From: CAVQGM01 sp963712065
GTDB lineage: Bacteria; Actinomycetota; Acidimicrobiia; Acidimicrobiales; Acidimicrobilacustridaceae
Reading direction: 5' to 3'
Length of the DNA stretch: 64,000 nt
Assembly: GCA_963712065.1 (NCBI GenBank)
Contig: CAVQGM010000002.1
Location: 1,922,001-1,986,000 of the forward strand
Below, piece by piece: positions 58,652 through 64,000 of the stretch (position 1 is its first letter; each line of letters opens with the position of its first letter). The notes under the pieces were generated by a model. It was not told where the DNA came from, searched no databases, and saw nothing but the letters and a program-made list of their open reading frames with translations. The position numbers were made by a program, and so were the translations under genes.

Positions 58652-60151
58652 ATGGCCGAACAGCCGAACGTCCTCGTCATCTGGGGTGACGACATCGGCA
58701 TCTCGAACCTGTCCTGCTACAGCGACGGGTTGATGGGGTACCGGACGCCGAACATCGATCGCATCGCCGCCGGAGGGGTGCGCTTCACCGACTACTACGG
58801 CGAGCAGAGTTGCACCGCGGGGCGGGCGGCGTTCATCACCGGCCAGAACCCGTACCGGACGGGGCTGACGAAGGTGGGCATGCCGGGGGCGGACATCGGC
58901 CTGCGGGCCGAGGACCCGACGATCGCGACGGCGCTGAAGGCCCAGGGCTACGCGACCGGGCAGTTCGGCAAGAACCACCTGGGCGACAAGGACGAGTTCC
59001 TGCCGACGATGCACGGCTTCGACGAGTTCTTCGGCAACCTCTACCACCTCAACGCCGAGGAGGAGCCCGAGCTCGACGACTACCCGACCGACGAGGAGTT
59101 CCCGGACTTCCGGGAGCGCTTCGGGCCCCGGGGCGTCATCCGCTCGTGGGCCAACGGCGACGGGACCCAACGGATCGAGGACACCGGGCCGCTGACCAGG
59201 AAGCGCATGGAGACCTGCGACGAGGAGTTCCGTGACGCCGCCGTCGACTTCATCAACCGCCAGCACGAGGCGGGGACACCGTGGTTCGTGTGGTTCAACT
59301 CGACGCACATGCACTTCCGGACCCACGTGAAGCCCTCCAGCAAGGGACGCGCCGGTCGCTGGCAGTCCGAGTACCACGACACGATGCTCGACCACGACGA
59401 CGTCGTCGGCGATCTGCTCGACGCCCTCGACGGGCTCGGCGTGGCCGAGGACACGATCGTCATCTACTCGACCGACAACGGGCCGCACCTGAACACCTGG
59501 CCCGACGCCGGCATGACCCCGTTCCGCAACGAGAAGAACTCGAACTGGGAGGGCGCCTACCGGGTGCCGGCCGCGGTGCGGTGGCCCGCACGGATCCCGG
59601 CCGGTCGGGTGCTCAACGGGATCGTCAGCCACAACGACTGGTTCGTGACGCTGCTGGCGGCGGTCGGGGTGCCGGGCATCGCCGAGCAGCTCCGGGCCGG
59701 CCTCGAGCTGAACGGGGTGACCTACCGGGTGCACCTCGACGGCCACGACCAGCTGCCGTACCTGACCGGCGAGTCCGAGACGAGCCCGCGCCAGCACTTC
59801 TTCTACGTGTCCGACGACGGTGACCTGACGGCGTTGCGGTTCGACAACTGGAAGGTCGTCTTCCTCGAGCAGCGCGCCACCGGGACGCTGCGGGTGTGGG
59901 CCGAGCCGTACACGGAGCTGAGGGTCCCGAAGATCTTCAACCTGCGCACCGACCCCTACGAGCGGGCCGACGTCACGTCGAACACCTACTACGACTGGAT
60001 GCTCGACCGGGCCTGGCTGTTGATCCCCGCTCAGGCCTACGTCACCAAGATGCTGGCCACGCTCGTCGAGTTCCCGCCCCGGCAGGAACCCGCCAGCTTC
60101 AGCCTCGATCAGGTGATGGCCAAGCTCGGAGCCGGCATCACCAGCGCGTAG
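58652..60151 (+). CDS. Arylsulfatase (type I sulfatase)
   Basis: The ATG at 58652 follows AAGGAGAT and gives a 499-residue sulfatase. The active-site CTAGR (54-58) fits C-x-A-x-R, so Cys54 would be turned into formylglycine by a sulfatase-modifying enzyme. The Asp pair GDDIG (12-16) and the later STDNGPHLN hold the calcium ion, and GKNHLGD is also typical. It cleaves sulfate esters from an organic substrate. There is no signal peptide, so it appears cytoplasmic. The upstream region to the CaCA gene is divergent (195 bp) and holds the SDR fragment. No anSME or FGE gene is in the window. Confidence 0.93.
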   Translation: MAEQPNVLVIWGDDIGISNLSCYSDGLMGYRTPNIDRIAAGGVRFTDYYGEQSCTAGRAAFITGQNPYRTGLTKVGMPGADIGLRAEDPTIATALKAQGYATGQFGKNHLGDKDEFLPTMHGFDEFFGNLYHLNAEEEPELDDYPTDEEFPDFRERFGPRGVIRSWANGDGTQRIEDTGPLTRKRMETCDEEFRDAAVDFINRQHEAGTPWFVWFNSTHMHFRTHVKPSSKGRAGRWQSEYHDTMLDHDDVVGDLLDALDGLGVAEDTIVIYSTDNGPHLNTWPDAGMTPFRNEKNSNWEGAYRVPAAVRWPARIPAGRVLNGIVSHNDWFVTLLAAVGVPGIAEQLRAGLELNGVTYRVHLDGHDQLPYLTGESETSPRQHFFYVSDDGDLTALRFDNWKVVFLEQRATGTLRVWAEPYTELRVPKIFNLRTDPYERADVTSNTYYDWMLDRAWLLIPAQAYVTKMLATLVEFPPRQEPASFSLDQVMAKLGAGITSA

Positions 60152-60173
60152 GGCCAGTCGACGCTCCTCACGG

Positions 60174-60974
60174 TCAGTCGAGGCCGAGGCTGCGGCGGGA
60201 TGCTCGGGCGAACCAGCGCTGGGGCAGCAGCCGCTTGGCGAGGACGCCGGCCCGCTCGTCGAGCTTGCCCACCGATGCCCGCAGCGGCGGGCGCTCGGCG
60301 TCGAGGACCCGCTCGATCGTCGCCGCCACGACCTCGGGGGCGACGCCGGCGCGCTCGTCGCGCTCCATGACGCGCACCGCCTTCACCGCCCGCGCCGCGT
60401 AGGGATCCGGGTGGCCGCCCTCGTGGCGCCGTCGCGCCGTGAACTCGGTCCGCACGTTGCCCGGCTCCACCAAGGTCACGTGGATCCCGAACGGCGCCAC
60501 CTCGGCCGCCAGCGCCTCTCCGTAGCCCTCGAGGGCGAACTTGCTGGCGCTGTAGAAGGCCTGGAACGGCACCGCGACGATCCCACCGAGTGAGCTGACG
60601 AGCACGATCCGACCCCCACCCTGGGCTCGCATCGCCGGCAGCGCCGCCTGCACCAGCCGGACCGCACCCCAGAAGTTCGTCTCGAACTGGGCCTTGGCCT
60701 GCGACAGCGGCGTGACCTCGACGGCGCCCGACAGCCCCCACCCCGCGACCGCCAGCACGGCGTCCAGGCGGCCGTGCTCCCCGATGATCGACGCCACCCC
60801 GGCGCCCACCGACTCGTCGTCGTCGACGTCCATCACCAGCGGCGCCCACCCGACCCCGCCGGTCCCCCGCCGGCTCGCGCCGATGACCGTCCAGCCGCGG
60901 CGCGCCAGCCGGTCGGCACACGCCCGACCGATGCCGGCAGACGCCCCGGTGACGAGGATCACCCGATCGGTCAT
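60174..60974 (-). CDS. Short-chain dehydrogenase/reductase
   Basis: The 266-residue SDR (ATG at 60974) has TGASAGIG (9-16), an unusual AVAGWG in place of NNAG, catalytic Ser in VLVSSLGG, YSASK (Tyr-x3-Lys) and EPGNVRTEF after the catalytic strand, which is typical of the 3-oxoacyl/17-beta-HSD-like branch. The C-terminal 45 residues contain a KLDERAGVLAKRLLP segment. The start has TAGGCT eight bases upstream; the same block with a broken copy of this gene is found at 58460-58548. Convergent with the sulfatase gene, 22 bases away. Confidence 0.9.
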   Translation of the reverse strand: MTDRVILVTGASAGIGRACADRLARRGWTVIGASRRGTGGVGWAPLVMDVDDDESVGAGVASIIGEHGRLDAVLAVAGWGLSGAVEVTPLSQAKAQFETNFWGAVRLVQAALPAMRAQGGGRIVLVSSLGGIVAVPFQAFYSASKFALEGYGEALAAEVAPFGIHVTLVEPGNVRTEFTARRRHEGGHPDPYAARAVKAVRVMERDERAGVAPEVVAATIERVLDAERPPLRASVGKLDERAGVLAKRLLPQRWFARASRRSLGLD

Positions 60975-60982
60975 CGACGGTG

Positions 60983-60988
60983 AGCCTA
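60983..60988 (-). promoter_or_regulatory. Candidate -10 (TAGGCT) of the SDR gene
   Basis: TAGGCT (minus strand) ends eight bases before the ATG at 60974. The gap of 40 bases to the neighbouring HNH gene stop leaves little space for more promoter elements. A leaderless start fits. Confidence 0.45.
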
Positions 60989-61014
60989 GGTGTCCGAGAC
61001 CGGCCGACCCGAGG

Positions 61015-62271
61015 TCACGACAGGCTGGGCGGCTGGTACCACTTGGTGTCGAAGCGTTCGCCGGTGGGGTGGTCGTAGCGGGCCGGTTTCGGGCGGGTGG
61101 TGGGGGGCCGGGCGAGCGACCCGCCGTGCACCGGCCGTCCCCGCCGGTCGAGGACCTCGAGGGCATGGGCGGGACCGCGGATCGTCAGCAGCCCGCGGTG
61201 GTGGGCCCGATGGTGATGCGGACAGACCAGCACCAGGTTGGCGAGGTCGGTGGGGCCGCCGTCCTCCCAGTGCACCAGGTGGTGGGCGTGCAGCCCGGCC
61301 CGGGCGTCACACCCGGGGATCTCGCAACACCCGCGGGCGCGGTGCTCGAGCGCCCGCCGCAGACGCCGGCCGATCTCCCGGGTCGACCGACCCGCCCCGA
61401 TCGGCACCCCGTCACGTTCGAACCACACCTCGACCCGGGCGTCACAGCCCAACTCCCGCCGCTCGGCCTCCGACAACGCCGGGCCCAGGTGCAGCCCGGA
61501 CAGCGTCCGGTCGACGTCGACGTGCAAGACCACCGTGGTGCGATGCCCGTGCGGGCGCAGGTGAGCCGCCACGTCGAGACCGTGCTCGGCCATCCCCACC
61601 AACGCATCGGCCAACGTCGGCATCGCACGCGACGCCACCGCGCCGTCTTCCAGCTCGCGCTTGCGCTCGGCCACCAACGCCTCGAGATGGGCCCGCAGCG
61701 CCGTGTCGACCACCGCCCCGTCCAACTTCGCCAGCCGGGCGTGCAACACCCAGTCCCCCTCATCGGTCCAGAACGCCGCCACCTCCCCCACCCGACCCCG
61801 CCCCCGCTCGGGATCGGGTTCGGGTTCGGGCGCAGGATCGGGTTCGGGTGTCGGCGCGGCCCGCAGCGCCGTCTGCAACTGCGACACCGTGGCGAACCGG
61901 GCCAGATCCGCATAGTGCTCGTCGGTGCCGTCGGGCGCCCGGCGAGCGATCACCGCCACCTGATCCTCCGACAACAACCCCTCCTCCAACAGCCCCACCG
62001 TGGTCGGCAACACGTCACGACGACGAGCGATCGCGGTCAGGTTCCGAGCCCGCGCCGCCGACACCCCCAACTGCCACGTGGCGAAGTGCTCCAACGACCG
62101 CACCCCCGTCCCACCCCACAGACCCCCGGCCTCGATCTCGGCCAGGATCTCGGTCAGCCGCCCCACGATCGCGTTCTGCTGACCGCACAACTCCGCCAAC
62201 TCCCCACACAGCTCGTCCAACCGGGCCTCACCCGGCGACGGCATCGGAGGTGGAGCAACCGCAAGCGCCAT
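61015..62271 (-). CDS. DUF222/HNH endonuclease
   Basis: The 418-residue protein starts at the ATG at 62271; the frame upstream is longer but low-complexity. The first 270 residues are DUF222 (LCGELAELCGQQNAIVGRL, ARRRDVLPTTVGLLEEGLLSEDQVAVIA), with a Pro/Glu/Asp repeat linker at about 145-165. The C-terminal HNH nuclease reads CCEIPGCDARAGLHAHHLVHWEDGG, TDLANLVLVCPHHHRAHH (about 325-370), with the HNH His and zinc-type Cys residues. This gene type is multicopy in actinobacterial genomes, often considered a mobile homing-like nuclease; that is family knowledge. No target site or mobile boundary is seen here. Confidence 0.92.
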   Translation of the reverse strand: MALAVAPPPMPSPGEARLDELCGELAELCGQQNAIVGRLTEILAEIEAGGLWGGTGVRSLEHFATWQLGVSAARARNLTAIARRRDVLPTTVGLLEEGLLSEDQVAVIARRAPDGTDEHYADLARFATVSQLQTALRAAPTPEPDPAPEPEPDPERGRGRVGEVAAFWTDEGDWVLHARLAKLDGAVVDTALRAHLEALVAERKRELEDGAVASRAMPTLADALVGMAEHGLDVAAHLRPHGHRTTVVLHVDVDRTLSGLHLGPALSEAERRELGCDARVEVWFERDGVPIGAGRSTREIGRRLRRALEHRARGCCEIPGCDARAGLHAHHLVHWEDGGPTDLANLVLVCPHHHRAHHRGLLTIRGPAHALEVLDRRGRPVHGGSLARPPTTRPKPARYDHPTGERFDTKWYQPPSLS

Positions 62272-62279
62272 ACCCCCCG

Positions 62280-62285
62280 ACCATA
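62280..62285 (-). promoter_or_regulatory. Candidate -10 (TATGGT) of the HNH gene
   Basis: TATGGT ends eight bases before the ATG at 62271 on the minus strand, the best match to TATAAT among the leaderless-type elements listed here. A G-run lies between them and could instead serve as a ribosome binding site. Confidence 0.45.
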
Positions 62286-62482
62286 CGCAGGGGGTCCGAC
62301 AAGAACCCGAGCCGGCCCCGCCGACACGTGGCAGCACGCCTCCGAGCTCTCCATGCGGCGGTGCGGGCCGCCGGCGGAGGCGGTGCAGCGTCCGCCCCCG
62401 ACGGGCCGTTGGTCCCTTGCCCGGCGCCGGCAGGGAGCGCAGGGTGGGGGGCGAGGACGACCCCACACGAGGGAGGTCGACG

Positions 62483-62794
62483 ATGGCAGCTCCCACGGAA
62501 GACCGACGGACCGACGACCAGCCCGGCACCACCCCGCTCGACGACGAGCGCGCCTCCGTCCGCAAGCGCTTGATCGACCGGCGGCGCTTCACCTCCGACC
62601 TGGTCGCCTACGTGGTCGTCAACGCGTTCCTGATCGGGGTGTGGGCCTTCACCGGCGCCGGCTACTTCTGGCCGGCGTGGGTGCTCGCCGGGTGGGGCGT
62701 GGCCCTCGTGCTCGACGCCTGGAACGCCTTCGGGCGCCGGCCCGTCACCGAAGCCGACGTCGACGCCGAACTGGCCCGCCGCCGCAACCGCTGA
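62483..62794 (+). CDS. 2TM-domain membrane protein
   Basis: The 103-residue protein follows GGGAGG. A charged N-terminal tail (1-35) leads into RRFTSDLVAYVVVNAFLIGVW and PAWVLAGWGVALVLDAWNAF, two helices with a short turn, followed by a basic end, ELARRRNR. This is the 2TM domain found as a single unit or beside histidine kinases. Function unknown. It stands alone between the divergent HNH gene (211-bp gap, which shows only a CACGxG-rich stretch and the candidate -10) and a decayed gene fragment. Confidence 0.8.
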   Translation: MAAPTEDRRTDDQPGTTPLDDERASVRKRLIDRRRFTSDLVAYVVVNAFLIGVWAFTGAGYFWPAWVLAGWGVALVLDAWNAFGRRPVTEADVDAELARRRNR

Positions 62795-62845
62795 CCGGGC
62801 GCCGCACCCTGCGACGCCAGGCGCAGCCGGGCGGCCCGGTCCAGG

Positions 62846-63040
62846 ATGATCCCGGTGCTCGACCCGAGCGACCTGGCCGTGTTCAAGGTGCTGGTCGACC
62901 GCACGAAGCACTGGGCCGACCTGGAGGCCATGCACGAGGTGGGGACGGTGGACGCCGACGATGCCGTGACCTGGCTCGAGCAGCTCATCGGCGCCGACGA
63001 CCCTCGGACGCAACGCTTCCGCCAGCTCTTCGTCTCCTAG
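62846..63040 (+). pseudogene. C-terminal fragment of a nucleotidyltransferase-like gene
   Basis: The 64-residue frame reads SDLAVFKVLVDRTKHWADLEAM, then DDAVTWLEQLIGADDPRTQRFRQL. This matches, from memory, the C-terminal end of actinobacterial nucleotidyltransferase-type proteins (F-K-x-L-x-D-R-T-K-D-W-x-D), but the N-terminal catalytic part (GSxxxxD) is missing. The ATG follows TCCAGG. It may be an unannotated small gene, but a truncated remnant is more likely. The only upstream sequence is a 50-bp gap behind the 2TM gene. Confidence 0.5.
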
Positions 63041-63055
63041 CGCGGGGGCAACGGT

Positions 63056-64000
63056 TCAGCTCGTCGTCGCCTCGGGTCGGATGCGGTAGCGCATCGGCAG
63101 GTGCTTGAGCCCGACGACGAACGACGAGTGGATCTGCTGCGGGTCGCCGGCCGGCTCGGCCCACTCGAGGCGGCGGGCGAGCTCGAGGAGCAACGCCCGC
63201 TGGGAGCGTCGGGCCAGGTTGGCGCCGAGGCAGAAGTGCTCGCCGATGCCGAAGCCGAGGTGCCGGTTGGGGTCGCGGTCGACCCGGAAGCGGAACGGGT
63301 CGTCGAACACGTCCTCGTCGCGGTTGGCCGAGGCGTAGAACATGACCAGGCTGTCGCCCTCGGCGATCTCGCGTCCCCCGATCACGGTGTCGCGGGCGGC
63401 GGTGCGCTTCATGTAGTTGACGGGCGAGGTCCAGCGCACGATCTCCTCGACGGCCTTCTCCACCCGCTCGGGGTGCGCCCGCAGCTTGGCCAGCTCGTCG
63501 GGATGCTCGACGAGGGCCCGCATGCCGCCGACGAGCGCGTTCTTGGTGGTGTCGTGGCCGGCGGTGAACACGATGAGGAAGTAGCCGACCGTCTCGAGCG
63601 GCCCCAACGGCTGGTCGCCGACCAGGCCGTTGGCGAGGATGCTGGCCAGGTCGTCGCGGGGACACGTCCGGCGGTCCTGGATGATGCCGTCGAACAGCTG
63701 GTACAGCTCCTGGCCCAGCTCGAGGATGGCCTGGGTGCGGTCCTCCCCCTCGCGCTGCAGCTCGGGGTCCTCGCTGGCGAACAGCTGGTTGGTGAGCCGC
63801 AGGATGTCGGGCTCCTGCTCGCGGGGGACGCCGAGCATCGTCGACAGGATGCGCAGGGGGTGGGCGGCGGCGACGTCGTTGGCGAAGTCGCACTCGCCCT
63901 CGCCGCCGTCGGCGGCCAGGCGGTCGACGACCTCGCGGGCGCTGCGTTCGATCAGGTCGTCGAGGGCCCGGATCGCCTTCGGCGTGAAGACGTGGCTGGT
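63056..64000 (-). CDS. Cytochrome P450, 5'-truncated by window edge
   Basis: The frame runs from the stop at 63056 to the right edge (314 residues seen; about 90 missing). The I-helix reads TAGHDTTKNAL with the usual Asp-Thr pair, the ExxR helix is EEIVRW, the haem loop is FGIGEHFCLG with its Cys ligand, and ARRSQRALLLEL follows. Signs such as KRTAARDT and PNRHLGFG fit the actinobacterial steroid or alkane P450 group (CYP125/142-like by feel). It differs from the P450 at 19176 (AGHEPT). Partner ferredoxin is not visible. The full family cannot be assigned from the fragment. Confidence 0.92.
   Translation of the reverse strand, partial: TSHVFTPKAIRALDDLIERSAREVVDRLAADGGEGECDFANDVAAAHPLRILSTMLGVPREQEPDILRLTNQLFASEDPELQREGEDRTQAILELGQELYQLFDGIIQDRRTCPRDDLASILANGLVGDQPLGPLETVGYFLIVFTAGHDTTKNALVGGMRALVEHPDELAKLRAHPERVEKAVEEIVRWTSPVNYMKRTAARDTVIGGREIAEGDSLVMFYASANRDEDVFDDPFRFRVDRDPNRHLGFGIGEHFCLGANLARRSQRALLLELARRLEWAEPAGDPQQIHSSFVVGLKHLPMRYRIRPEATTS

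Noticed and set aside
61015..62271. HNH gene as evidence of an insertion element
   Set aside because: No inverted ends, target duplication or transposase was found; DUF222/HNH genes are common as single genes in actinobacteria.

Overview
The window is 64 kb of very GC-rich DNA (well above 70% G+C by eye), almost entirely coding, with many ATGA/GTGA stop-start overlaps and many GTG starts. The gene content points to an actinobacterium: cytochrome P450s, a [3Fe-4S]-type ferredoxin, an F420-type deazaflavin oxidoreductase, two wax ester synthase/DGAT enzymes, a BTAD (SARP-like) regulator, a DUF222/HNH endonuclease, DUF1876 and DUF1918 proteins and a group 3b-type [NiFe] hydrogenase. A free-living Acidimicrobiia-type organism (Iamia/Ilumatobacter-like) is my best guess, but that is inference; no rRNA or other phylogenetic marker is present. 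No tRNA, rRNA, CRISPR array, transposase or phage gene was found.

Layout. 1-5639: catabolic run on the + strand (ferredoxin end, NTF2-like protein, aldehyde dehydrogenase, SDR, 3-hydroxyisobutyrate dehydrogenase-like enzyme, carboxymuconolactone decarboxylase-like protein, unknown 416-aa protein). 5685-9364: minus-strand secreted RCC1-type propeller protein, DUF368 polyprenyl-phosphate translocase, DapB-like dehydrogenase. 9430-13489: two divergent modules, each with one DUF6777-like membrane-anchored protein. 13529-15214: ABC exporter pair. 15248-21048: VOC protein, then a five-gene amidohydrolase/SDR/amidohydrolase/P450/TetR unit. 21142-28873: lipoprotein, Baeyer-Villiger monooxygenase behind a BTAD regulator, small stress-type proteins, cupin, F420-type oxidoreductase, MFS exporter. 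28912-33525: SDR, RecQ with a phosphoribosyltransferase-like tail, MarR and a divergent phosphotransferase. 33571-41728: FAD-linked oxidase/PPOX unit, diiron protein, dienelactone hydrolase, serine hydrolase, propeller lipoprotein, saccharopine dehydrogenase-like enzyme. 41594-47756: two WS/DGAT enzymes flanking CBS/DUF1918 and DUF1876 genes, a lipase-like hydrolase, a CapA-like protein. 47860-57514: an epimerase, an alpha/beta hydrolase-class III cyclase fusion, then a nine-gene overlapping operon for a soluble group 3b-like [NiFe] hydrogenase with its maturation protease, a HypC-like protein, a DMT transporter and an unknown protein. 57530-64000: Ca2+/cation exchanger behind a decayed SDR fragment, arylsulfatase, SDR, HNH endonuclease, 2TM protein, a nucleotidyltransferase-like fragment and a P450 running off the edge.

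How it fits together. The strongest system is the hydrogenase operon: NAD(P)-reactive FAD subunit, Fe-S electron-transfer subunit, small and large subunits and the processing protease are all present, plus a cyclic-nucleotide-binding-domain protein as second gene. A nucleotide cyclase fused to a hydrolase sits just upstream, suggesting a local signalling link. Neighbouring dormancy-type genes and WS/DGAT lipid-storage genes fit an energy-limited lifestyle. The catabolic clusters suggest growth on hydrophobic ring or branched compounds. Several genes have TAnnnT -10 hexamers 6-10 nt before the start codon, suggesting leaderless transcripts. Short in-frame tandem repeats are unusually common, especially in the hydrogenase operon.
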